Counted from the stretch's first letter, positions 22,302 to 33,081 are shown. The stretch is DNA of 64,000 nucleotides from Okapia johnstoni (GCA_024291935.2 CM044316.1:69766501-69830500), one strand, 5' to 3'. The notes: a model not told the origin generated them from the sequence alone. Translations and numbers: made by a program.

Positions 22302-22974
22302 AAAAGAAGAATGGAATATTCTGCAACAGATTGCTAACAGTGGGGTAGTGGCAATGCATGGTTCTGTATTTTGTAAATGTTCCATAACAAGCCTATATTA
22401 CAGCTTATATAACCAGGAAACAATAGTAAAACTGTTGGGTTATGTTTTTCTTCTTTTGGCTTGCTTGCGCTTTGCGATTCCTTCCTAATCAATATTGATG
22501 GTTTCTTAGCCCTTTTTTTTAAAAAGGTTATTTTATAAATTACAACAAAATTTCATGAAAACTCTTAAATTTCTCTAGATCTCTTTCCCTGGGAAGTTAG
22601 ATTCCTTCTTTCTTATTCCTATTCATCTGCTAATTGGTTGGTCTGTGCCCTTTACCTTGGATAATGCCTTCTCTAGTTGCATACATTTGGAGGGTTTGAT
22701 TTCTAGAACAAAATCTCAGTGTCTGTGGAAATCTGCTCCTGAAATGTTCACAGTCTGTCAAGTAGAGATCATGCAATCTTGCTGAAATGTTTATGCAAAT
22801 ATTTTGAGGGCATATGTAATTCCGTTATATGCCCCACTATCCCTCAGAAAAGTGTGGGGTCCACATGGATTCAAGTACAATAAATCCCCTGTCTCCTGGC
22901 ATTAGGAATGAACTCTCTGGAAATAAAAAAATCTTTGATTGACAGTCCCTACTCTCCTTACCACACTCCCTTCT
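22299..22974. other. Single-copy stretch
   Basis: No feature recognised. Confidence 0.4.
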
Positions 22975-22985
22975 CATACACCCCT

Positions 22986-23142
22986 AGCTTTCCAGGCTCT
23001 TCTGTCCATGAAATTCTCCAGGCAATAATACTGGATTGGGTAGCTATTCCCTTCTCTAAGGGATCTTCCTGGCCCAGGGACCAAACTCATACCTCTTGCA
23101 TTGCACTTGGATTCTTTACCGTCTGAGCCACCAGGGAAGCCG
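22986..23142 (-). mobile_element. Bov-tA SINE, truncated at its tail
   Basis: The tRNA-like head and upstream body are present (to ccaccagggaagccg), but the Bov-A tail half is missing at the left. Perfect duplications catacacccct at 22975-22985 and 23143-23153 fix the boundaries, so the missing 3' part was already absent at insertion or was lost with the duplication intact. Confidence 0.92.
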
Positions 23143-23469
23143 CATACACCCCTATTCCTCTATTTCTCAGATTGGAAGAGTGAATTTTTGTTTAAAGAGA
23201 CAGACAACTGGAACTTTGCATTCCTACATAGAGAAAAATAATTCTTGCATTTAATTTTTTGTTGCAAAAAAGGATATATCTGGCAAATTACATAGGCCCT
23301 CATGCACAGGCAAACCCAAAGGATCATGTTTAATAGACCTAAATATTCAACAAAAACCAGTATCCCTTCCAAAAATAATTCAGCAGACTCATAAATTATA
23401 TGTACAGTATTTGGAAGATCAGAATTTCATATCATGGGTTCTTTTCCTTCTTTGTGTTGTTATATGACA

Positions 23470-23845
23470 TCTTTTCAAATCTACCGTCTTATTTCTCATG
23501 CTTTGCATTTCCTGGCCTCTCTATATCTATGCTATTCCTTCTGTCTGGATTGTTCCACCCCTTGCCTTACTCAGTAAACTGATGCCAATATCTCAAAGGA
23601 GAAAATGGCTCCTTTTCTCTTGAAGCATTCTGTGACCCCAAGGGTAGAAATAGTTGCTTATTCACCTGTGATCCCATAATACTTTCTGCATACTTCTTTA
23701 CTGCCATTTTTTTCTTTGAATAGTTATGTGTGCCTTGTATATTATAGATTCAGAATTCTGTGAGAGCAGAGACCATGAATCCTTGTACCTCAACCATAGC
23801 ACACAGTAGGCACTAAGTAAATGCTTATTGAATGAAAGTTCAATT
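23470..23845 (+). mobile_element. L2 LINE 3' end
   Basis: Sense order: ttccttctgtctggattgtt, cttgaagcattctgtgaccc, gtgagagcagagaccatgaa, then cacacagtaggcactaagta and ttattgaatgaaag. A rather complete 3' UTR for so old an element. Confidence 0.85.
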
Positions 23846-24435
23846 GGATGTCATAGTATTAGGGAGTTCTTGCTCTGATGAGAAAAAAAAAAAAGAATAA
23901 GACTTAATCTTCAGTGTGCAAAGAGGATGATTCTGCCTCTTGAGACCTTGTAACTTTTCAGAAACTGCCAGAGAAATTCCATCCTTTCTGGGGGCCAAAA
24001 AAAGACTGAAAAGCAGTTTTGAGCTCAGGTCCATTAAATACTTTTTAATAAGCCCACACAAGGTATTCAGCATTTGCTTTGATAGCTATATAAAATCCAC
24101 CTCTGACAAAATTCATATTACCTCTTTTTTATTTAGATAAACTTCTATAATTAAAGCATCCAGTAAAAGTCTGACAATTTGGAGGACTGTGAATTAGAAG
24201 GCAATCTTGAATGATAAATTGTGACAGTGGTGAAATAATTGGAAATATATTCATCTTAGATAAGAAAGGTCATTGTCTTCCAGTGCCCCTGGCTCATTGG
24301 GAAGCCAGAACGGACTGGAAACCATCCTGGGCTAGACATGTGTGGTGTTTGGTTGAGTGTCCCACCTCTTGCTGCCAGGCAGAAGAGGGTATTGAGGAGA
24401 AGAATGGTGTCAAAAATGAAGCATGATCACTATAT
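23846..24435. other. Single-copy stretch
   Basis: Contains an A-run (23883-23893) and nothing else I recognise. Confidence 0.4.
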
Positions 24436-24439
24436 TTAG

Positions 24440-24625
24440 AATTTCTGTACTGTATTAACTTAGCTAAATTTCTTAATCTGAGTCTTGATAACTTCATCTT
24501 TAAAGTCAAATTATGATAATATACCTACTTTAGCGGTTTGTTGAGAGCATTAAATAAAATCATTCAAGCAGAAGTCTTACCATAGTGCCTGGCACATACT
24601 GTGTCACTGGGTACTAACTCTTATC
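24440..24625 (+). mobile_element. MIR SINE
   Basis: Sense MIR 3' two-thirds: gctaaatttcttaatctgag, acttcatctttaaagtca, ttgttgagagcattaaataa and accatagtgcctggcacata. Confidence 0.8.
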
Positions 24626-24764
24626 TGTCTGTCTAGCTGTATTTAACTTTTCCAAGTTTCATTCTTTGAATCCATCATACACTCTATGGTACTTAGAAGT
24701 ACCCAGCATCTGTAGTGGCTCAATCAATGACTGATTTTACTTATGTTTTAAAATAATGTCTGTT

Positions 24765-24980
24765 GAGATATAGAGAACAGACTTGCGGATGCAACAGGGA
24801 GGAGAGGGTGGGACGAACTGAGAAAGTAGCATTGACATATATGCACTACCATGTGTAAAACAGATAGCTAGTGGGAAGCTGTTGTATAACACAGGGAGCC
24901 CAGCCTGGAGCTCTGTGACAACCTAGAGAGGTGGGGTGGGGGAGGAGAGGGAGGCTCCAGAGGGAGGAAATATATATATA

Positions 24981-25012
<32 letters not shown>

Positions 25013-25095
25013 CATAAAATATGTAAATCGTTATGACTGATTTGTGATGTCGTACAACAGAAACCAACACAGTTAAAAATAATTAAAAAAATAAA
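24765..25095 (+). mobile_element. Artiodactyl L1 3' end
   Basis: L1 3' UTR words in order: cagacttgcggatgcaacag, gtagcattgacatatatgca, agatagctagtgggaagctg, ttgtataacacagggagccc, a G-rich block, a TA/TG run (24970-25013) and tcgtacaacagaaaccaaca. Short flanking words ending tctgttga and tctttgttga suggest a degraded target-site duplication. Confidence 0.85.
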
Positions 25096-25164
25096 GTAGT
25101 CTTTGTTGAACTCGTTGCAATGAATTGAGGTAAGTGCTTCACGCCCTCATCTCTCCTTATTGTG

Positions 25165-25252
25165 TTCATACATGTTAATGTATGGCAAAAACCACTACAA
25201 TATTGTAAAGTAATTAGCCTCCAATTAAAATAAATTAATTAATTAAAAAAAA
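25165..25252 (+). mobile_element. Bovine L1 3' end, about 90 bp
   Basis: Only the L1 terminus is present: gttaatgtatggcaaaaacc, acaatattgtaaagtaatta, gcctccaattaaaataaatt and the A-rich tail. It matches the terminus at 21860-21920 very closely. Confidence 0.88.
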
Positions 25253-25894
25253 AACATTTTAGCCCAATATTGGTTCTCCTTTGCCACTAACAACTGTCTT
25301 CATGCTTCTTGAAATTCTCTACTATACATTCCCATATGGTTTTCCTTTAAACTTAGTTTACTTGTATAAGTATTGTGGGAATGGTTGAAGTAGAAAGACT
25401 GAAAGTAGGAGAAAGATTTCTCTATGAGTTTGCTTTAAATCTGTTTTTAATAGCAGTAAAGACCATCATCAGTAAGAAAACCTTGGCTTGCTTGCCTCAT
25501 TTCATCCGGAGAACTCTTATCTCTTCTTCACATGGGATTATATACACTAGATGTTGGTAATCGAGTGAATAAATGAAGTAAATATATTTTTTTCAATTTT
25601 GTGTTAGACACAGATGGAGAAAAAGCAAATCAGTCAGCATTAGTTTCTGCTTCATCAGTGCCCCCTCATCTTCTGAGCCAGATTATCAGTCCTGCTGCAA
25701 ACCAATTACTCTGAAGTCGCTGTTCTAATTTTCACATTTACAAATTGAGGCATTATCTATAGAAATTCCTTTTAGCCTTTGAACAATCTATAGTCATGTG
25801 ATTTTATGTTGCTATAACTAGAATCCATTCTTCCATTTCTTTCATTTGGATCATTTCTTCTTCATTACATCTTTTTTTTTCTTTATATTATGAT
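25253..25894. other. Single-copy stretch
   Basis: No gene or repeat recognised. Confidence 0.4.
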
Positions 25895-26130
25895 AATTGA
25901 AATATTTTTTAATTGTTTTACTGAAGTATATTTGATTTGAAATGTTGTGTTATTGTCAAGTATACAGCAAAGTGATTCAGTTATACATATACATATATCT
26001 ATTATTTTTCAAATTCTTTTCCTTTACAGATTATTATAAAATTCTGAGTATACTTCCCTGTGCTATAGGTCCTTGTTTATATATAGTAGTCTGTGTATGA
26101 TTAGGAGTTTGAAATTAACATAACTTATCA
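25895..26130 (-). mobile_element. Artiodactyl L1 3' end
   Basis: Antisense: tttactgaagtatatttgat, acagcaaagtgattcagtta, tcaaattcttttcctttaca, tacttccctgtgctataggt and aggagtttgaaattaaca. This is the complement of a common cetartiodactyl L1 3' UTR. Confidence 0.85.
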
Positions 26131-26460
26131 TTACATATCAACGTGTTCACCTGTGCACTTATGAGAAGCTTCATGTCTTGAATGAGTATCAAGTATTTGC
26201 TATGCTTATCTTCAAGCCAGAGCATCTTAACACATGGAGCAAACACAGAGGAAGAGCTGGAATGAAGAGGCGTTTTGATAGGAAATGCCTCTAAAACGTT
26301 GACAACAGTGAATTTATGTGTAAAACAATATAAAGAGTTGATTGAATTCTGTTGATTAGTATAGAAATAAGTGACTGTTTGGGTTAGCTCATGAAATCAC
26401 AACTAAATCACTGATTTAAAACTAAAATTTCTAAATTTTGTAACATTAATAAATTTTTAT
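26131..26460. other. Single-copy stretch
   Basis: Nothing recognised. Confidence 0.4.
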
Positions 26461-26651
26461 GTGTGTTTGTATGCTCAGTCATGTCTGTCTCTTTGCAACC
26501 CCATGCACTATAGCCTGCCAGCCTGCTCTGTCCATGGAATTTTCCAGGCAAGGATATTCAAGTGGGGTGCCATTTCCTACTCCATGGATCTTCCTGACCC
26601 AGGAATCAAGTCCCTCATTAGCAGGCAGATTCTTTACCACTGAGCCACCTG
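26461..26651 (-). mobile_element. Bov-tA SINE abutting BovB
   Basis: Antisense tail (gtatgctcagtcatgtctgt) to head (accactgagccacctg). The final agggaagccc of the head is missing and BovB starts at once. An open frame reads across the junction. Confidence 0.9.
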
Positions 26652-27540
26652 TAAAAGGAATACGTCAAGGCTGCATATTGTCACCCTGCTTATTTAACTT
26701 ATATGCAGAGTACATCATGAGAAATGCTGAGCTGAAGGAAGCACAAGCTGGAATCAAGATTGCCGGGAGAAATACCAATAACCTCAGATATGCAGATGAC
26801 ACCACCCTTATGGCAGAAAGTGAAGAAGAACTAAAGAGCCTCTTGATGAAAGTGAAAGTGGAGAGCGAAAAAGTTGGCTTAAAGCTCAACATTCAGAAGA
26901 CTAAGATCATGGCATCCAGTCCCATCACTTCATGGCAGATAGATGGGGAAACAGTGGAAACAGTGGCTGACTTTATTTTCTGGGCTCCAAAATCACTGCA
27001 GATGGTGACTGCAGCCATGAAATAAAAGACACTTACTCCTTGGAAGGAAAGTTATGACCAACCTAGATAGCATATTAAAAAGCAGAGACATTACTTTGCC
27101 AACAAAGTCTGTCTAGTCAAGGCTATGGTTTTTCCAGTGGTCATGTATGGATGTGAGAGTTGGACGGTGAAGAAAGCTGAGCGCCGAAGAATTGATGCTT
27201 TTGAACTGTGGTGTTGGAGAGGACGCTTGAGAGTCCCTTGGACTGCAAGGAGATCCAACCAGTCCATCCTAAAGGAGATCAGTCCTGGGTGTTCATTGGA
27301 AGGACTGATGTTGAAGCTGAAACTCCAATACTTTGGCCACCTGATGCGAAGAGCTGACTCATTGAAAAAGACCCGGATGCTGGGAAAGAGAGCAGGAGGA
27401 GAAGGGGACGACAGAGGATGAGATGGCTGGATAGCATCACCGACTCGATGGACATGGGTTTGGGTGGACTCCAGGAGTTGGTATGGACAGGGAGGCCTGG
27501 TGTGCTGCAGTTCATGGGGTCGCAAAGAATCGGACACTAC
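26652..27540 (+). pseudogene. Broken BovB reverse transcriptase
   Basis: The translation shows the RT block QGCILSPCLFNLY, the catalytic YADD (codons 26789-26800) and the following GLKLNIQKTKIM block. The reading then leaves frame: I see disruptions near 26975-26985, 27022 and 27110, and a stop at 27023-27025. A second open stretch (27125-27421) holds the C-terminal part with CESWTVKKAE and FELWCWRGRLRVPW. Fingers and endonuclease are missing, so it is inactive. The 188-codon frame starting at 26459 is a chimera whose first 60 or so residues are antisense SINE. Confidence 0.92.
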
Positions 27541-27565
27541 TGAGCGACTGAACTGAACTGAACTA
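26652..27565 (+). mobile_element. BovB LINE (RTE clade), 5'-truncated
   Basis: The largest BovB piece here, about 0.9 kb of roughly 3.2 kb. It covers the C-terminal half of the reverse transcriptase ORF and the 3' end with the repeated gaactgaact terminus at 27549-27563. The endonuclease domain and the N-terminal RT motifs are absent. BovB is the presumed source of the machinery that moves Bov-tA and Bov-A2, which share its 3' end. This copy cannot move itself. Confidence 0.96.
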
Positions 27566-27950
27566 CTTATTACAAAGAAAAGTCTATTATGTTATTTAAC
27601 CATTTTTGTGAGTAGTCTTTTGTACTAAAATGTGTACAATGTACCCTAAAGCAGTGTCGCTAAAAATGTGATCTGCAGAACACACTACTACCAAGCCACA
27701 AGAAGATGCATAAAGAAACAGAGAATATTAGAAACTTTTAGAGCAATTTGCATAACCAAGATATCCATTTTTCTAGGAATTTAATTTTTACTATATATCT
27801 CTGACACACTGGAAACTTTTAAAAAAATCAGTTGCACATGTAGATAATTTGGAAACATTTTTTAAAATCAGTTGTGACACAGAATAATTAAAGAAATAAA
27901 AGCATAAAGAATAAAACTGGGAAGGACTGTCCAATTGTTTGCACGTGAAT
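27566..27950. other. Unassigned AT-rich stretch
   Basis: Possibly a decayed hAT-like piece near 27650-27710 (gtgatctgcagaacacac), but too weak to call. Confidence 0.35.
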
Positions 27951-27954
27951 ATCT

Positions 27955-28360
27955 GTATGTGTGAGCAGTACTCTTCATGTAGTCCCGCTGTCCAGTCCGG
28001 TTGTGAGCTTCACATGTTACTTTCACCGTGTCTTTTCATCCTGGAGGAACGCCGTGTGGTGGGTGCCCTCGAGGTCCTTCTTTTTTGCCCGAAGTGGATT
28101 TTCTCCCCAAATGGCAGTTATCAGAAGAAAGCCCTGATTTAAGTTTTCGCTCTCCTTGCATCGATCCGCATTGTCAGAAACGGGCTTGTGATCCGTGAAC
28201 ATAGTTCCTTCCAAATCCTGGGAACGCAGAGCAATCCGTGGCCTTGCTCAAGAGTCCCATTCAGGTGGCCGCCTGCGCACCGCCGGGCTGTTGAGGAAAT
28301 TGACAAATTTATAGCCCTGTCGCTCCCTGGCTTTTCAGCAGGGAAGCACGGCTGCTCTTG
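27955..28360. other. CpG-dense single-copy pocket
   Basis: I count 20 CpG dinucleotides between about 27984 and 28350, far above the surrounding DNA, with no SINE to explain them. There is no convincing gene: short frames on both strands (28023-28214 minus, 28188-28376 plus) carry no motif. It could be a small CpG island, an orphan promoter, an enhancer or an old GC-rich pseudogene. Function is inference. Confidence 0.45.
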
Positions 28361-29240
28361 CAGCCAGCAGACTTAGATGTCTGTTTGCTGTTGGCCTCAA
28401 ATGTGAGCACTGCTGGTGATGCACGTCACAAATGGAAGTAATATCATTTGAAGTAGTCCCTCTAGAAGCCCAGGAGCAATCTAACTGCATTAACTCCTCC
28501 GTCTGAGTGGAGAAGACTGAAGAGGGTACATGGCTCGACTGAGCTGAAGTGAAGAAAACAGGGCAGCCTTACATGAGTCCGAGACAGCGAGGAGGATGGG
28601 AGCCTAAAGAGGTTTCACTTACTGCCTCCGAATAAATGACACCAGAGTAGCACGAGACATCTCATATTATGTTTACAGACCTGGTTAAACATTGGAAGTA
28701 GCTGCAACAGCAGCTTCCTTTCTTTTCAAGGGGTTTCTAATAGTAGGTTTCCCCCTCCTACTCTTGGAGCTGTGGATGACAGCTGCCTTATACCCAAGAA
28801 TACCCTGTATGCTTTTCTACTAGTGGTTTTAAAGCAGGAGGCAAGAATTATAGGCTTATTGTATATCGTTTGCAGAGACTACAACTTTTTATTAGAAAAT
28901 AAACTAAGGTTCAAGTAAAGAAAACAAACTAAGATTCAGATAAAGAAAATAAGGTTCAAAGCCATTTTTATTTCTTTACTTTATTATAAAAAATAATGGC
29001 ACAACAAGTTATCTTTTAATGGACTTTAGAACTTAGGCACTCCTCTTTCCTGAACTTCGGGAAACCTTATTACCCAGCAGGCTATCTTGTCACATCCTTA
29101 TTGATGCTGTGAGTTAGATCACATTTCCCAGGTATAGTGGGAAATAGAGCACCTCTGCCTAACATCTTTATTTGTTCAGCCCGTCTTTATTTAGAATTTT
29201 TTCCAACATAAGCTATCCTTAATTATGTGTATGGTCGCAT
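28361..29240. other. SINE-free single-copy region
   Basis: Continues from the CpG pocket. No repeat recognised, several scattered CpGs to about 28660, then AT-rich. Possibly part of one conserved regulatory block. Confidence 0.35.
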
Positions 29241-29242
29241 CT

Positions 29243-29525
29243 GGTCTCATAGTCACATGAGGTAGGAGCTAATATTTTCCCCATTTGTAGATGATGAACC
29301 TGAATATAGTGCATAAGAATCTGGGTGCAATGCAGGAGATGCAGGTTCGATCCCTGAGTCTGGAAGATCCCCTGGAGAAGGAAATGGCAACCCACTCCAG
29401 TATTCTTGCCTGGGAAATCCCATGGACAGAGGAGCCTGGGGGGCTATAGTCCATTGGATTGCAAAAGAGTCGGGCACAACTTAGCAACTAAACAACAAAA
29501 CAACTACTTGCCTAAGATCTTAGGA
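29243..29525 (-). mobile_element. MIR fragment split by Bov-tA
   Basis: Left: catgaggtaggagctaatat, tttccccatttgtagatgat. Right of the SINE: acttgcctaagatctt, the next MIR word (antisense). Short and diverged. Confidence 0.65.
29306..29490 (+). mobile_element. Bov-tA SINE, 5'-truncated
   Basis: It starts part-way through the tRNA-like head (gggtgcaatgcaggagatgc) and continues to the tail cgggcacaacttagcaacta. It lies inside MIR sequence. Confidence 0.92.
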
Positions 29526-29570
29526 CCATGATAGGTGTTCTTTGTCACCATGAGACATTTAAAGTTTTAT

Positions 29571-29654
29571 TATTGGTTTGGCCAAAAAGTTCATTTGTTT
29601 TTTTCTGTAATATCGTATGGAAAAACCTGAACGAACTTTTTGGCCAACCCAATA
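29571..29654. mobile_element. 80-bp mariner-type MITE / mir-2284/2285-like hairpin
   Basis: An 80-bp element flanked by TA on both sides (29571-29572, 29653-29654), with terminal inverted repeats ttggtttggcc and ggccaacccaa. The arms are nearly self-complementary along their length, so a transcript would fold into one hairpin. Size and design match mariner-derived MITEs such as human MADE1, the source of mir-548. The right arm contains aaaacctgaacgaacttttt, which resembles the cattle mir-2284/2285 family as I recall it. Whether this copy is transcribed or processed is unknown. Confidence 0.85.
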
Positions 29655-30354
29655 CTTAGATAAGACATATGAAAAGTTTAGTAAAAACTAATTGAAATTG
29701 AAATATGTGTGTATATGTTCCCTATATAAAACTTGAAAGATCTTGATTGTTTGAGATAGGAATGTAGACAATTTCAGGAGACAACATGGAAGTTTCCTGA
29801 ACTTGTGGGTACCATGTTCCTAGTGGTCTTAGGAAGATTTTTCACAGACTTGAGTACAGTCAATTATGGTAGAAGCTTGGGAGGGTATGCTGCAGACAGA
29901 GAAACTGGTCAGGTGGCCATTACTTGTGGACAGCATGTAGGTAAAATGGCATGGAGTAGAATGTATAGGGATGGAAAAAAGACCAAATGCACAATACATG
30001 TAGGGATAAAATCAACAAAAGGAACAGCATAGCTTGGAGTCACACACACTGTTCTTAATTAGGTGAGAAACCTACTATGTCACTTGCCAGACTTGTAGTC
30101 TTAGATAAGCTACTGAACCACTCAGAAGCTCCAGTAGCAACTGATTTAAGCCAAATAACACGGAGTGTGTCCACAAGGAAGGACATATCGGGAGCATGAT
30201 AGAGTGGTCATACTAGCACAACAATTCAGGGCTTAAATAAACAAAGCTGCCACCCTACCGCCAGTATCAGATAAAACACAGTATAGTTATTTACCAAAGG
30301 TCAAATGAGGATTCCATAGACATCTCATAGATCTGATTTCTCAGAGGCTAAAAA
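29655..30354. other. Single-copy stretch
   Basis: No feature recognised. A 75-codon frame (29805-30032, plus) has no motif. Confidence 0.4.
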
Positions 30355-30900
30355 TATTCTTGGGGGAGGCAGTGAGGTAGAACTTTCCTGGATAGAGAAA
30401 GACAAATGAAGTAGGCATTCCAGGTGAGGGTGCAAGTATGAGCAAGGGTTGGAGACAAGAATGTGCCCTGTTCATTTTAAAGAGCAGGAAAACTGCTTTG
30501 AGGGAATGCAAGAAGATAAACCTCCAAAGAAGGGTTGGGGGCAGATTCAAAATGCCTCTGAATTTGCAGATTTAGCAAATAAAATACAGGATATCCAGTT
30601 CAATTTGAATTTCACACACAAAAAGTTATTTTGATTGGATCATACTATCCTGAAGAAATTACTTGTTGTATATCTGAAAAAAAATCACTTTTTCTTTATA
30701 TGAAATTCAAACTGAAGTGGGTATCCTGTGTTTTATCTGACAACCCTATGTTTAAATGCCAGGGAGAGGCAGTTGGACTTAATCTTCAGAGAGGACCATT
30801 TGAAGTGTATTTGAGAAATGGAGTGACACGATGAAACTATTTTCAGAAGGATTAATTTGGGGTGCGGGATAGAGGAGGAGAGACTGTGAGAATAAGGCGG
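30355..30900 (-). mobile_element. L2 LINE fragment split by a palindromic element
   Basis: Left: gtaggcattccaggtgaggg, gcaagtatgagcaagggttg, gtgccctgttcattttaaag. Right: ggagtgacacgatgaaacta then ttcagaaggattaat. This is the antisense order of L2 upstream of its 3' end. Confidence 0.6.
30565..30749. mobile_element. Palindromic DNA transposon (MITE-like)
   Basis: The left arm (cagatttagcaaataaaata, then caggatatccagttcaattt) is the near complement of the right arm (gtatcctgtgttttatctga). The arms of about 50 bp are separated by a short centre. It lies inside the L2 fragment. I recognise the repeat as an old mammalian palindromic DNA element but cannot name it. Confidence 0.65.
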
Positions 30901-31865
30901 ATAGCCATGAACAGGCCAGGAATAATAGTGGTGAGAGCTGATGATTTCCCCGTCTGCCCATCATCTCTCAAGCCATTTTTCCGTGCTGCCCTGTCACTCC
31001 TATTGTCCTTCTTCCCGATGCCATACAACCCTTGCAGAACACCTGAGGTTCTGAACAAGACTCCCTTGAGCCCAGCATTTTCCATGTATTAAAGATAAAA
31101 TTTCTCTTAATGTGATTTCCTTTTTTATTTTATTTTCCTACTTTGGTCAGTTAGAAGCATCTTATTAACATGTTTTTTCTAGATTAAGTGAAATTGCCCC
31201 TTGTCTAAGATGAAAGAGTTGGGTATTTTCTTTTCAAGCAAAGATTTAGAACTTTAAGAATCAAAGTTCAGATGACTCTCCCATCTCCCTTTCTGCTTGT
31301 ACCAGTGTCTTCTGGATGGACCTTTTCTGAAGGTTCCAGTGAGGAGCTCAAAGCCACAGCATAACTTCTTGACCTTTGGGGCTGGGGAGGAGGGGGCGGA
31401 TTCCCCTGCTCATCTGACACTAGCCTCTCTGTGGCTCAAGTCAATGGGTAGAATTAGTCAGGCTCCCTTCCTCGACCCTCTTCTGCCTCTCATAAATATC
31501 AGGAGATGGGGGAGTTGGGCCTGAGAAACAGGTGGAAGCCTAGCAGAGGAGGCCACAGTGATGATACTTAGAGGAAATCCAAACCCTGTTTAAAGAACAC
31601 CCAGTCAAGTGAGCAAGCAGTGCCAAGAAGGTACCAAATGTAGAATGCTCACTGCACATTAATGCATGGAAATTAAAGCTCAAGAATGAGAAACAAGATA
31701 CCAGAGGGGCTTATAAACTCAATCTGCTTGTGGTTATGCAGGAAGCTTGGTAAGAGGGAAAGTGGGGCAGACAGCTAGCTCATAATCCCCTTGCCAAACA
31801 GTTAGCTCTGGCATTGTCTGCATCCACCAGGTGGTGATACCTTTTTCTTATTAGTATTGTAGTAC
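30901..31865. other. 1-kb single-copy region
   Basis: No gene or repeat recognised. Short frames on both strands lack motifs. Confidence 0.4.
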
Positions 31866-31869
31866 CCTC

Positions 31870-32090
31870 TAGGCTAGTGGTGGGGCTAGACAGATCAGCA
31901 TTTGAATCTTGGCTGGTTGTCAGACCACATTCTCTGAAACTTGCCCATCCTGAGCCGGAATCTCTTTCCCTGCAAAGTAGGTTAAGAATAGTGCCTACCT
32001 ATGCTCATTTTGAGGGTTAATAGGATTGATATGCTAAAAAAAATGCCTCTCACAATAACTAGAATTTAGCTGTAAATAAATAATAACCAC
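31870..32090 (+). mobile_element. MIR SINE
   Basis: Sense: ggggctagacagatcagcat, gaatcttggctggttgtcag, gcctacctatgctcattttg, agggttaataggattgatat, then aataactagaatttag. Confidence 0.72.
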
Positions 32091-32405
32091 TTCCACAAAA
32101 AGAAACCTTAACCCAGCAACACATACTGTCTGTACAAAGCTATTTAAAAGTCACATACAAGTCATTGAAGGCAGATTTAACTTTCCTTTAAAAAGATAAT
32201 CCATTGGCAAACTTTTTCTGTACAGGGTGAAATAGTAAATATTTAGGGCTGAGTCATAATGTCTGTCACATATTCTTCTTTCCTTAAAACAACACTTTAA
32301 AAATGGAAAAAACCACCCTCAGCTTATGGGCCATACAAAAAACAGACTTCAGAGTAGATTTGGTTTCTGGGCTATAGATTAATGATACCTGATAATAATA
32401 AAGGA

Positions 32406-32685
32406 GAAGGCAATGGCACCCCACTCCAGTACTCTGCCTGGAAAATCCCACTGGACGAGGGAGCCTGGTAGGCTGCAGTCCATGGGGTCACTGAGAGTCG
32501 GACACGCCTGAGTGACTTCACTTTCACTTTTCACTTTTCACTTTCATGCGTTGGAGAAGGAAATGACAACCCACTCCAGTGTTCTTGCCTAGAGAATCCC
32601 AGGGACGGGGGAGCCTGGTGGGCTGCCGTCTATGGGGTCGCACAGAGTCGGACACGACTGAAGTGACACAGCAGCAGCAGCAGCA
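32406..32685 (+). mobile_element. Bov-A2 SINE, full length
   Basis: Two Bov-A monomers joined by the cactttcacttttcactttt linker and ended by the (CAG)n terminus at 32669-32686. Perfect 15-bp duplications gataataataaagga at 32391-32405 and 32686-32700 show a recent insertion. Confidence 0.97.
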
Positions 32686-32879
32686 GATAATAATAAAGGA
32701 TGCCAAGAACGCAGATGCATGTGGGTTTGTTCATGGAGGGTACCACATGAACATGATTCATGGTCATGATTTTAGCATGGAGTCAGACAGCAGAGAGCTA
32801 GAACTCGTCAGTCATTAAGCTCTCAGCCAGTGCCTAAAGTGGTGAGAATGTAGACTCTTAAGTTGTCTGTTGGCTCAAA

Positions 32880-32965
32880 AATCAGATGTCCAGCCCCAAC
32901 ACAGTGGTCAACACGCTGTATGTGCTCAGTAAATGTTTTTGAGGGAATGGATTGAAATGATTATA
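32880..32965 (+). mobile_element. L2 3' end
   Basis: ccagccccaacacagtggtc, then gtatgtgctcagtaaatgtt and a gagggaatgg terminus: the sense 3' end of L2. Confidence 0.65.
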
Positions 32966-32969
32966 AAGT

Positions 32970-33080
32970 TTTCTGAGCTGAATTTCTTAATCTGTAATAT
33001 AAATTGTAAGAAACAATGTTGTCAGGAACAAAGGAGATACTATATAAAATGTGTGTATTATAGTGCCAGTCACATAATGG
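32970..33080 (+). mobile_element. MIR 3' part
   Basis: Sense: gagctgaatttcttaatctg, caggaacaaaggagatacta, then attatagtgccagtcacata. Confidence 0.65.
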
Positions 33081-33081
33081 C

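Noticed and set aside
26459..27025. 188-codon open frame as a gene
   Set aside because: Its first third is antisense Bov-tA and the rest is truncated BovB reverse transcriptase that runs out of frame; not a gene.
27091..27537. 148-codon minus-strand frame
   Set aside because: Antisense of the BovB C-terminal region; a shadow.
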